The notes under the pieces were generated by a model, which made no database searches, had not been told where the DNA came from, and saw only the letters and a program-made list of their open reading frames with translations. A stretch of 64,000 nt of DNA from Allomyces macrogynus ATCC 38327 (taxonomy: Eukaryota > Blastocladiomycota > Blastocladiomycetes > Blastocladiales > Blastocladiaceae), in NCBI GenBank assembly GCA_000151295.1, contig GG745328.1, positions 2,051,333 to 2,115,332 of the forward strand, read 5' to 3'. Of this stretch, positions 40,933 through 51,626 are shown piece after piece. Made by a program: the position numbers and the translations under genes. How positions within the stretch are numbered: position 1 is the stretch's first letter; each line of letters begins with the position of its first letter.

Positions 40933-43900
40933 CTACTCCCCATCCCACGGCACCCGCGCCCACCCTCCACCCTCCCGCGCAGCGCGCGCCATCTTGATCC
41001 GGTGCCACGCGTCGAGGTGCCGGTTCATCGCATCTCGTTTCGCCGGATCGCCGACATTCACGGTGGGTACGACACGGCGCACGGCGAGGGCCAAGATGAA
41101 ACGGCGCAACTCGTCAAACGACGAGTGTTCCGAGTAAGGTACGCCTGCGTACGCGACGCGTGCGCCAATCTTGTCCAGGACCAGATCGGTCAGGAAAAAG
41201 GTGCGGGGCGCCGTGGGTTGCGCACGAGGCGCAGGGGTGGGTGCGGGCATAGACGATGAGGAAGAAGAGGATACGACAGCAGTGACAGTGCCGAGGACAC
41301 CGGACGCGGCGCCCGAGACGGCCGCGCGGACGGCGGCAAACGCGGCGGTGATCGTGCGCTGCCCGCCGCCGCCGCCGCTGCTGCTGCTACTCCCCGCTGC
41401 ATTCGATGCCGCGGAGGGCGACGGTGGTGGGGCCGGCGTCTGTTCAAACGTCCACCCAGTGGGCCGCAGCGCGAGGCAATGCGAAAAGACGTCCTTGTAC
41501 TGGTCGAGGTAAGTCGTGAGCTTGGTCGGCGGCATGAGCGCGCCCATGCTCACGACATGCACGTCCGCGCGCTGTGGGTCTGGCGAGTACCACTGCAGCA
41601 GCGTCGGGTCGTTGAGACATTGCAAGATGGCCCATTTCTTGGCGTCGCAATAAAACCGCACGCGCAGCGTCTTGCAAATCTCTGTTCAAAGAGACGGTCA
41701 AGATCGTGACGGCCATCAAACAAGATCTGCCGGAATGGAAACGCACCAAGAAACACTTTCTCCTTGCCGATCGTGTAACTGCCAACGAGGATCAGCAGCC
41801 TTGCCACGCGGTCGGCAAAGACGGGCGTCAGGTGGTGCCGCGAATTGACGACGAGGCCCGACGGTAGAAACTCGTCCGGGTGCGGCCACGGCTGCAGGGT
41901 CAGCCGCGGCGGGTTGCGCTTGGCAACCCGCTTGCTCACGACGAGCGGCGCGCTCTTGGCCAGTCGTCTACGTCCGACCCGAAACAGAGTCAGAGCGATC
42001 AAAGCTTGCGGCCGATTGGCTCCAGTTTGCGCACCGTGCCAGCTCAGCGACCGTCGTTACGACGGCGAGCTGCGGTGGAAACACGTAGGTCGGGTCGAGG
42101 TAGGTCGTGTCGAGAAAGACGTGGTCGAGGACGATCGACGAGAGCAGTGGGTTCTACGAGGCCAAGACCAAGGCAATCGCCCTGGTGTGAGTCCTCGGCA
42201 CCAGAAACGCGTCGCAACCCAGACGCAGTAAACGCACACCTCGACCATTTCACGGCACGCGCGAAAATCGCCCACGTGCAGATGCGCCTTGCCATTGGCC
42301 GTCTGGAACAGGAACATGACGGCGCCTGGACAGCTGAGAATCAATCAACGTGAGCCTCTCATTCATCCAAACCTTCTCCACCTCAGCAAACACGCACTGG
42401 TTCGCATCCAAGCACGTCACGCGACACTCATCCACGACCACCGGCTCGTTCATCGGCAACTCGCGCACCAAGTCCCGGCGCACGCGCTTGAACGTGTGCC
42501 GCACCAAATTCGCTGTGGCGGCTGAGCAGTAGATCGGCCCGTGCGTAAACGTGCCTGACAAACCTCCGTAGTGATCCGAATGGAAATGGGTCAAGAAATA
42601 GGCCGTGATGCCCGGGATAGCGCCATGCGAAAAGGCGTCGACGGCAAAGGTCGTGTCGGGGATCTTCTTGTAGAATGGGCACGGACGGCGTGGGCGGGCC
42701 GTGGTGGGGGCTGGCGATTGGCTGGTGTCGCGAGGTGGTGGTGCGCCGTCCATGGGCTCGCCGGGTTCAGTGGCCACGGCAGGAGAGTCGGCGGTGTCGG
42801 GCGGGAAGATGGGTGCTGGCAGTGATTGAGAGTCGTCTCGATCAGGCGGCAAGTCAGGCCATGGCGGTTGAGAATCGTCGCGATCGGTCGGAAAATCGGG
42901 GCATGGCGGCTGCGAGTCGTCGCGGCCGTCAGGACCGAAACCAAACCCAGGATCCAAGACCGGGTACGAATCGTTGCGCGGGAGCGATAACGTGCTGTTG
43001 GCGCCGGAGACAGGCGCGGATGCCCTACTCGGCGGCTGGGAGGGTGTTTCCGTTGCTATCGCATCGCGGTCGGCCGCGACGCGCTCCACGACGGGTGCGG
43101 CGCTTCTTGCCGCGGTTGTGGCGGCTGGAGTCGGTGGCGTGTCGGTGGGTCGTGGCGATGATGGTGCCACCGGCTGGTCGAGACACTCGTTGACGTGAAC
43201 GGCAAACTAGGCGCGGTGGAGAGCATCGATGAGCCAGAAAACGCTCGAGTTTCGAAGGCCAGCCGCGGTAAACGCACCTCCAACTCGCTCGGCAACCACA
43301 ACGCCTTACCACACACGGGGCACTCAAATTCGCGCGTGCCCGGTAGCTGCATCTGTGTCGGGTCGTCCACGTCGCCGCCAGGTCCCGGAGCCGCGGCGGG
43401 GACGGGAACTGGTGCAGCGACAGGCGGTGGCAGCGGAGGTCCGGGCTCGGCACGCGCGAAAAACTGGAACAGAGACGGCTGCTGGGCGCGTGTGGTCCCC
43501 TTTCCACGACTCGGTGGAGTCTTCTGGGCGGCCGACTTGGAAGCAGCAGCCCGCGACGGCGTACTTGGCGGCGGTGGCGGTTTGGCGACACGCTTTGGGC
43601 GTAAGATGGTGCGCTCGGCGGGCGCGGGTCCCGTCACTGCCCGCGCAGGAGAGCCCCGGATTTCGAGCCCGACAAGCGACGCTGGCGACGGCGCGTCGCC
43701 GGTATCGGCCACGTCCATGGCGTCGTCGTCCTCGTTAACTGGCGCAAACGCGTCGCCAGCTGTAGTACGCGGACGCGGCGACGCCGGGTCCACCGCCGGC
43801 TGCGCGCGCACATGCGTTGGCCTGAGCACGGTTCGACGCTCCGCTGGCGATCCCGATGCCAATGGCGCTGTTCGCGGTCGCTTGGTTGCGGGACCATGAC

Positions 43901-44009
43901 GTTCGGAGCCCGAATTCGACCGCGCGCGGCGTCCCGACGATCGAGTTGAGGTGGACGCGGTCGACCGTCTCGGCCTTGGGCGCGGGTAGCTGTTGGGCTC
44001 AAAGTCGCT

Positions 44010-44055
<46 letters not shown>

Positions 44056-44204
44056 TCGTCTGGCTGGACGGAAGGGTCTGCGTCACTGCTCGAATCGTCG
44101 TGATCGACCTGCACATCGTCTTGGCCCTCGGTAGCGGTAATCGATCGCGTGTCGTTGTGGGCGCGACGCGGCAGGCGTGCGCGCGACGAAGCAGTGTCGG
44201 CCAT
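40933..44204 (-). CDS. PSO2: DNA interstrand crosslink repair nuclease Pso2/SNM1
   Basis: Exons identified so far: 44204-43278, 43206-42398 and 42333 to about 42247, then '[20 protein letters not shown]', '[17 protein letters not shown]' to '[18 protein letters not shown]', and a last exon to 40933. Exact edges of the later exons are not fixed. A UBZ4-type zinc finger is split by intron 1: C-x2-C in '[17 protein letters not shown]' and H-x3-C in 'HVNECLD'. The metallo-beta-lactamase motif '[12 protein letters not shown]' puts ligands at H516, H518, D520 and H521. It is followed by '[15 protein letters not shown]', '[11 protein letters not shown]' and the beta-CASP end '[15 protein letters not shown]', all diagnostic of SNM1/PSO2 5' exonucleases. 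An Asp run of 17 residues lies near residue 50. It acts in the nucleus on crosslinked DNA. Confidence 0.92.
44008..44058 (-). repeat. (GAC)n trinucleotide repeat coding poly-Asp in PSO2
   Basis: About 16 tandem GTC units on plus (GAC on minus), coding a run of 17 Asp in the disordered N-terminus of PSO2. A shorter poly-Asp/Ser repeat of the same kind lies at about 22626-22655, on the strand opposite the Clr2-like gene. Confidence 0.85.
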
Positions 44205-45097
44205 CACAGCTCGCTCAGAGGCGCTGCAGGGTGACTTGCTGGTCTCGCGCGTCGTACCGAGCAGGGTCTGCTCGATGCTTGGCCGGTTTTTTGCGTGCCC
44301 CCACCGTCTGCAGCAAGTCTTGGTGGTGGAGAACGCCGCCGTTGGTCTAGGTTGGCCGCGATGAGCTGCTGTTGTTGCTCGGCCGCGACTGTAACATGGT
44401 GTGACATCGGTGGAGTCGCTGACTCACTGACCTGACCATCCTGCCCTTCCTGCTTGCGATGTGCGAGCCGCGATCGGCCTCGCCTGAGCGCGCAGCCCGC
44501 GCCCGAACGGGTCAGTGCAGGAGGGGCGGGGGCGATATGTAAACTGCAAGATAGAGTGGCCGTACTCTTCGAAGACCACGCTTGCGCGAGATTGGCTGAT
44601 GAACACGACACCCTCCACCATGGACCATGGCGGCAACACCAACGTGAGTGGGTGGAGAGTGCACGGCACCGGCGGCGCTCCACGACGCGTACGGCGCTGG
44701 GCCGGCAGGACAGTCCCAAACGTCAAGCGGGCCTGCATCAGTTCCGTGGTCGAGTCGGACGAGGTTGGCCCCGCACGTCAAAGCGGTCGTCAAAAACAAT
44801 CATGTTATTCACAGACAGATCAAAACAGGCAGACAAAAACCAGACGCAAAATTTGCAAACCAAAACCGGGTCGCGCAAAGGCCCTTGCTCAACGAAGGCA
44901 AACGACGTCCAAAGCGTCGCGCACCGACGCTGGGCAGCGGGCTTCGCGTGCCCCAAACTGAACGCAACAACCCACTCGACATCCATGCGCTGGCGCGATT
45001 CCTCACGCCCTTCCTCCATCGCTCTTGGAGAACGGCGCCTGCACCAGCATTCGCCGCCCTCGCTCTAAAGAAACCTCCCACCCAACTTCAGCCCAGC
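44205..45097. other. Intergenic or unresolved, about 890 nt
   Basis: Upstream of PSO2 and downstream of the Ser/Thr-rich membrane protein gene. A minus-strand exon-like stretch at about 44560-44640 ('VEGVVFISQSRASVVFEEYG') and another at about 44230-44400 ('AAEQQQQLIAANLDQRRR') could belong to a small multi-exon gene. No family was recognised and I cannot fix its splice sites. Confidence 0.3.
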
Positions 45098-48000
45098 TTA
45101 CAGCTCAAAGAAACTTTGCGGGTGGTTCCGGCGCGACCCCGACGACGACCCCGACGACGCACCCCCACCGTTCGTGGGCGACGCCGGCGGCGCATAGGCC
45201 ACAGGCGCCGGCAAATGCGCGGGCGCCGGCGCGGCCATCATCTCATTCCCGAGCTCGACCTCGACAAACCCGGCATCCACCGGCGACCCCGCCGCGGCGG
45301 CCGCAGCGGCAGCCGACCCAATCGGCACCAACCCGGCCCCACCAAAATGAGTCGTGGTCCCATCAGCGGCCGTATGCTGCACAAGCTGCGGCATCCCAAT
45401 CGACATCTCCGACCCGGACTCGTCACCACTCGTGGCGTTGTCGCGGTTCTTGGCCTCCGACTGCCGCCGGCGGAACGCGACGCCCATGGCCATCCCGACG
45501 AGCGCGAGCCCGCCCACAACGGAGCCAGCAAGCACGGCAGCGGGCGTGCCCTCGTACGAGACGCCCGATGCGGTCGACGCGGAGCCATCCGAGTTGCCCT
45601 GGAGTTCAGCCGAATCTGCGTCCTCAAAGTCGCCGCGCGCGTCGCCCGCCGAGAAGAGCGCGCCGCCACCAATCACGGGCCGCGCGCCACCGTTGTTCGC
45701 GCGCGCGTTCTTCTTAGCACTCGAGCCGGAACCGACCGAGGTCGCGCCCTGGACATCCGAGTCACCGAGCGCCGCGTCAGGACGAACGGGCGCGGCCGAG
45801 GATTCGGTGGTCGCTGGCGCGGCTTTACCCTTGGCCGCGACTGGGAACGGGAGCGGCGGGTCCGACGACGAGGGAGCGGGCACGGCGACCGACGACGACG
45901 GCGACGTCTGGGTACCCGCGGGACCGGCGTGAATCGTCGGCAGCGGCGCGTCGGTGTCGGTGTTGGCAGGCACGGTGGGCGCGGCGGTGCTGGCGCCGCC
46001 CGACGGGGCCGGGGAGGTCACGGGCACGGGGAACGGCATGGGCACGTCCGAGGTCGGCGTGGCAATGGGCACGGTCACGCCCGTCGAGGGCGTGGGGTTG
46101 TTGCCGCCCGACCCACCAGGGACGGGGAACGGCATCGGCACGTCCGTAGCCGACGAAGTCGACGACGAGGTCGAGGAAGTCGCGGAAGCCGAGGCCGTGG
46201 CCGTCGCAGAGCTCGTGGGCTTGGGCGGGACAATCACGGGGACATCGACCGACGTCGATGGCGTGGCCGTGGGCAGGGCCGTACCCGTGGCGGTGGCCGT
46301 TGCGGTGCCCTTGATCGTCGACGACGACTCGGCGGGCGGCGGTGCGATCGTCGGAATCGGCGCGACCGAACTCGACGAAGAGCTCGTGGGCGCCGGGGCG
46401 GCCGAACTCGACGACGATGGGGGAGGGACAATCACCGACGACGACGGGGCCGGGACTCCTTCCGTGGGCTTGCCCTTCGCTGGGGCGCTGCTCGACGACG
46501 AGGCCGTGGCGGTCGCTGAGGCCGGAATCGTGGGCTCCGGGTCAACAGCGGTCGGGACGGCCGTGGGGATGATCGTCGGCGACGGGGTCTCGGACGCGGC
46601 AATCGACGTGCGCGACGGGATCGTCACGGCAATCGACGACGACGACGAGGGCAGCCCCGTGCTAATAGCGACGGCCGACGAACTCGATGAGCTCGAGATC
46701 GTGGGCGTGGGCCCAATCACATCGGTCGGGTCAAACGTCGGGAGCGTGATGACCGTCGGCAAGATCAGCGTGCCGGCAGCCGACGACGACTTGGTCGGAG
46801 GGAGATCCGTAGGCGCAATCGTCGGAATCGGCTTGACCGAAGTCGACGTCGGGGTCTCGGTCGCGCTAATATCCTTGGAGACGGCCGGCGGGAGCGTGAT
46901 CTCAACGGGCGCTTCAGTCGGGCGCTGCTTGATCGTGGTCGTCAAGCTCGANNNNNNNNNNNNNNNNNNNNNNNNNNNNNNNNNNNNNNNNNNNNNNNNN
47001 NNNNNNNNNNNNNNNNNNNNNNNNNNNNNNNNNNNNNNNNNNNNNNNNNNNNNNNNNNNNNNNNNNNNNNNNNNNNNNNNNNNNNNNNNNNNNNNNNNNN
47101 NNNNNNNNNNNNNNNNNNNNNNNNNNNNNNNNNNNNNNNNNNNNNNNNNNNNNNNNNNNNNNNNNNNNNNNNNNNNNNNNNNNNNNNNNNNNNNNNNNNN
47201 NNNNNNNNNNNNNNNNNNNNNNNNNNNNNNNNNNNNNNNNNNNNNNNNNNNNNNNNNNNNNNNNNNNNNNNNNNNNNNNNNNNNNNNNNNNNNNNNNNNN
47301 NNNNNNNNNNNNNNNNNNNNNNNNNNNNNNNNNNNNNNNNNNNNNNNNNNNNNNNNNNNNNNNNNNNNNNNNNNNNNNNNNNNNNNNNNNNNNNNNNNNN
47401 NNNNNNNNNNNNNNNNNNNNNNNNNNNNNNNNNNNNNNNNNNNNNNNNNNNNNNNNNNNNNNNNNNNNNNNNNNNNNNNNNNNNNNNNNNNNNNNNNNNN
47501 NNNNNNNNNNNNNNNNNNNNNNNNNNNNNNNNNNNNNNNNNNNNNNNNNNNNNNNNNNNNNNNNNNNNNNNNNNNNNNNNNNNNNNNNNNNNNNNNNNNN
47601 NNNNNNNNNNNNNNNNNNNNNNNNNNNNNNNNNNNNNNNNNNNNNNNNNNNNNNNNNNNNNNNNNNNNNNNNNNNNNNNNNNNNNNNNNNNNNNNNNNNN
47701 NNNNNNNNNNNNNNNNNNNNNNNNNNNNNNNNNNNNNNNNNNNNNNNNNNNNNNNNNNNNNNNNNNNNNNNNNNNNNNNNNNNNNNNNNNNNNNNNTCTC
47801 TTGGGGTGGGGGGGGTCAGATTGGCGCAGGGGGCAAGCGGGAGATTACGGGCGTTTTTTGTCTGTTTGGGGGGGGGGGGGGGGGGGGCGGGGACTTGGCG
47901 GTTGCGCGCGGCGACTGTGGCCAGGACTGGACGAATCGGGCGGTGGTGGCAGCGGCAGCGACAAGAATTCGCGACGGCGCCGTGGCGAGCAGGTTGACAG

Positions 48001-48218
48001 TCGCGCGGCGGGTCCGTGGGCCGACTGCGGGCAGTGGCGGCAAGTGTGTGGGCGCGGCGGTCGCTCGTCGTGCGCGGCAAAGTCGTCGAAGGGCGAGAGA
48101 ACGAGATGTTGGCGGCGGTGGTGTTGAGGACGAGGTTTGCGAGAAGCAGAGCGAGCGCCTGGCACTGTGGCGGCATGCGCGGCCCAAGCGCGACCACGCA
48201 CCACGTGCGCGTGCTCAT
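45098..48218 (-). CDS. Ser/Thr/Pro-rich type I membrane protein, interrupted by assembly gap
   Basis: The 3' part (46951-45098, about 618 codons) is open into the gap and ends at a stop at 45098. It is a long Ser/Thr/Pro/Val stalk of the kind that is heavily O-glycosylated, with a recurrent 'DVPMPFPVP' block, then one membrane segment 'AVLAGSVVGGLALVGMAMGV' followed by 'RRRQ', and a cytosolic tail of about 130 residues ending 'SFFEL'. Beyond the gap, a minus-strand frame from the ATG at 48218 starts with a plausible signal peptide ('CQALALLLANLVLNTTAANI') and could be the first exon. Linking it to the 3' part is an inference, because the 845-nt gap hides the junction. This is probably a cell-surface or wall-associated protein. 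No enzymatic domain is visible. Confidence 0.55.
46952..47796. other. Assembly gap (run of N, 845 nt)
   Basis: Every base is N. The right flank is extremely G-rich, with a 20-nt G run at about 47868-47887, which is a likely cause of the sequencing failure. Confidence 0.99.
47868..47887 (+). repeat. 20-nt poly-G run near the gap
   Basis: An uninterrupted G homopolymer preceded by another G-rich stretch at 47805-47815. Such a tract can fold into G-quadruplexes; its true length is uncertain. Confidence 0.8.
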
Positions 48219-48588
48219 GTCGCTTTGGTTTGGGGAAATCGCGTTTCAGAAGGCTTTCAGCGCTTTCAGCACTTCGCTGCACGACGCGTCCCGAACGACG
48301 CCACTCAAAAGCCTCGCGTGCAACCTTGCGGTTCGCTCGGGATCCCGCCGGCCTGGGATCCCGAAGCCGAATCCCGTCGAACGCCTGTCAAACCTTCCCC
48401 AAATCCCACCATCCCAACGATTGACGCACGCCATCGGGGAACGGATTTCATTTCGCTAACTGCACACACACCCCTCCGATCAATCAAGCTCTCGCATCCT
48501 GGTCAAGCCGCCGCAGCAGCAACGCCCGTCATGATCGCCTGGTGACCTGTCGGGCACGCAACTGGGCGCCGCACGTCATGGCAGTCAA
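48219..48588. other. Intergenic, between two minus-strand genes
   Basis: 370 nt between the presumed first exon of the membrane protein and the stop of the next gene. No feature recognised. Confidence 0.35.
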
Positions 48589-51098
48589 TCACGCCTCGGC
48601 GTGCACGCCGTGATGCCCCCCACCCCCACCCTTGACATGCGACCACAAGTCGCGCGCCTTGCCAACAACCGCGGCTTTGGCGCTCTGCCGCCGCGTCGAC
48701 GCGGCGCGGCCCGACCCGGACGTGACGGGCGGCACGACCAATTCTGACGTGCCATGGTCATCGCTTTCGTGCCGCGGCGCGTCAATACTAGTCTGCGTCG
48801 CCGCGCTGCCTCCATCGCCGATACTGTGGTAGCTCGAATCGCTCGGCAATACGACGGGCGCGCGGGTCACAACCAGGCCCGGCGTGGCAGTGTCATCCAC
48901 GACCGCAACCACGTCGCCACTGGGATCGTGGATCGCGTCAGGCTCGGCCGCAGGCGCGGCATCCGCATCGCACCCGGCCTCCGGTACCGGCGCGAGCGGA
49001 GTCCTTGCTGCTAGCGCGGTCGACGACGGCGCGCGCACGAGCGACGCGATCGATAATCGGCTGCTCGATGAGGGCGGTGGAGATGCAGCAAGAGACGCCG
49101 TGCCGTGTCCCGTATCCGACTCCGTGCCCGCGGTGTGCGTCGCGCGGCTCGTTTCCACCGATACCGTCGACAGCGGCACACTCAACGACACTGCATGCAG
49201 GCTCAGGACCGGCGGGTGAGAGTGCGGCGGATCAAACGGCAATGGCAGCGGCGGAAGCGTCGCATGCTGCGCTGCGGGCGAGACGGGCGTCGACTGCGAT
49301 CGTCGAAACAATGTAATCCTCCTGTTCTGCGTCGCCGCGGCAACAACCGCCAGCGACGGTCCCGCAGGCGGTGCTGGCGGTGGCGGCGTGTTTCGTCTGA
49401 ACAGAATCGGCATCCGCCTGCGTATCCTCGGCGTGGTCGTGGGTGAACTTGAATTCTCCCTCCTTGCGCCGCCGCGGGCGCGTGTCTGGACCGGGTCCTC
49501 TTCTGTATCCGCCAAGTGGTTCTCGTCATCGTCGTCAGGCCCTGGTGAGCTGTCGTCTGGGTCGTCAAAGTCAAGGTCAAGGTCATCGGCGTTGGTCACG
49601 GGCTGGGCTGGACGTTCGGCCGACGGTGATTTGGGTAGTGATGGAGGTTGTGCCGGCGCATGGCGTCGGAACAGGCCGCCGGCCCACTGTTTCGCCCACC
49701 CAACACGGTTCTTGAGGTTGGTCTTGGCCATTTGCAGGTTGATCCGGCGCGAGTTTTTCATAAAGTAGAGCAGCAGCGCCTGCGAGGCCAGCATCAGTAC
49801 GATAAAGGCGTCGGCCGAGACCCACCGCATCGTGAGTGTATAGAGAGTCAGCGCGAGCACGTTGCGCCGGCGTTGCTGGACAATGTGCGTGTCGCGCAGA
49901 GCTGGGAGAACAGGGTGGAGAAGCGAGTGTCAGAGTTCTTGAACATATTTCGCGCGGGAAATGAGAGAAATGGGTACCGACTGCTGAATTTGGCGCGCCG
50001 TTCCGTCGCCTGCTGCGGTCGTTTAGCTCGTGGTGCGGCCCCACCATTCGCAGGCGCTACGGCCCCGCCCCCACTCGGCGCATCCTCACTCGCCCCACCA
50101 ACCGCGCGATCCTTTCCCCCACCCGCGGCCTCCGGGATCGGGTACGTGAGCAGCGCAACGTACGTGAGCGGACTCAACCAATTAATCTGGTCCGGGTCGC
50201 CACGGGTGCGGTGCACGGCATCGACGAGCGCCGGATGGTGGAGCCACCGGCACGCCTGCACGTACTGCCACGCGGCCACGGCGAGCGCCATCATGACATG
50301 CACCCACGCGGCGAGTGCGCGATGCGGTCGGTGCGCGTGCACCACCGGGGCGGCCGCCGTCGCCTCGACGGGAACATCAGCGGGGCGGATGGAGGGCGGC
50401 GGCGGGGCTGTGACCACGAGTGTTGGTGGAACAGTTGTGACCGCCGACGTTGCGTTTGTCCCCGACAGCGGCGTGCCCAGGTTACGCGTGGTGACAGAGA
50501 GCGGGACGGGCGGCGCGAGCGAGCGTCGTGGGCGTCCTGCCGCTGCAGCGGCGGCTGTCGGCGCTAGGTCGTGTGCTGCTCCCGCAGCGGCAGCCGCCGC
50601 GTCAGACGATGGGTCCCAAAACGTGTCGTCGTCCGAGGTTGACGCAGCGTCAACGTCCATGGCCGACGGGTCCTCGTGCAATGCCGCGGCGAGAACGAGC
50701 GCCACGTCGTCGATTCCGTCGCCGAGCGCTTCGGTCAGTGCCGACGGCGGGACGGCGGGTGTCGGCGGAGGTTCATCGAGTCCCGGGTCAGGGTGGTCGC
50801 GCGTGGCCGGTGGCGGCTTACTGGGGCGGCGCACGGACAGTTTGGGGAACCGCAGGGCACGCCGTTTCTTGCGTGAGGACGGGTCCGGGTCGGCGGGGGT
50901 GGCGGTGGCATCGTCGATGGTTGGCGGGTCGGCCGGGTCGGTTTGGTGTGGCCGGTTCGCGAAGGCCGCGTCGGCCGGAACGGCAGTGTTGAGGTGGAGA
51001 GCGCGCGCGTCGGCAGCGGGCGCGGCGGCGACGGCAGCGGGGGGGTGTGGGTGCGACTTGGCGCGCAGGACAAAGAAGCGGCGGCCGACGGTCATCAT
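48589..51098 (-). CDS. Hypothetical multi-pass membrane protein
   Basis: Proposed exons 51098-50123 and 49901-48589 joined across a 221-nt intron give about 762 residues. The intron is longer than others here, so the join is tentative. The N-terminal 250 residues are disordered and basic/acidic. Membrane segments follow: 'HVMMALAVAAWQYVQACRWL', 'LSPLTYVALLTYP', and after the splice 'ALTLYTLTMRW' and 'AFIVLMLASQALLLYFM'. A basic patch comes next ('RRINLQMAKTNLKNRVGWAK'). The remaining 350 residues are a low-complexity cytosolic or lumenal tail with an acidic run. The ordered part, about 120 residues around the membrane segments, does not match a family I know. It could also be two genes if the splice is wrong. 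Confidence 0.5.
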
Positions 51099-51626
51099 TG
51101 GTCGCTGGTGGTGGTGGTGGGCCCACGTCGTTGTTGCAGTGGGCGAGTTGTAGCGCCGTGGTTGGTCCAAGTCGCGGGCCGCGAGCGCGCCGGGGAGAGT
51201 GCGGCCAGTGCCGGCAGTTGCGGCGGTCGCCGTGGCCGCGTCGTCACAAGTCGTCGTCAAGCAGGTCGTCACGCTGCCGATGACCGTCGCGAAGTGGAGC
51301 GGTGTGGGACAGGGGGCGGCGGGGTTGCCTTGGTTTGCCTTGTTGGCGTGTTGTGTGGATCGGCCTGGCTTCAAGGATGGCACACGCGAGAGAGACCAAG
51401 TTGCCCCACGCCGCACTGCTGCTTCCCGGCGGCCCCACGATCGAGACCCGTCGCACAAAGGCGATTTCAACCACGACTGCCGCAGCAGCAGCATCGTGTC
51501 GCGCACGCACTGCCTCTCTATTCGTGAAATGAACCACCTCCACCCAAATCAACCAGTCCCACCGTGCTCGAGCGCTCGCCCACCAAGTCCACCCAGTTCT
51601 AACCCACCTCGCCCCAGTCTGGCCAG
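51099..51626. other. Intergenic, about 530 nt
   Basis: Between two minus-strand genes. The upstream gene's frame stays open to 51506, but that part is low in coding character. No other feature. Confidence 0.4.

Noticed and set aside
44648..46519. 623-codon Arg/Gly-rich plus-strand frame
   Set aside because: Antisense shadow of the same membrane protein; composition is pure codon-bias artefact.
45954..48545. 863-codon plus-strand frame
   Set aside because: Runs through the N gap and is antisense to the Ser/Thr-rich membrane protein; repetitive Gly/Val sequence is the reverse of Ser/Thr/Pro codons.
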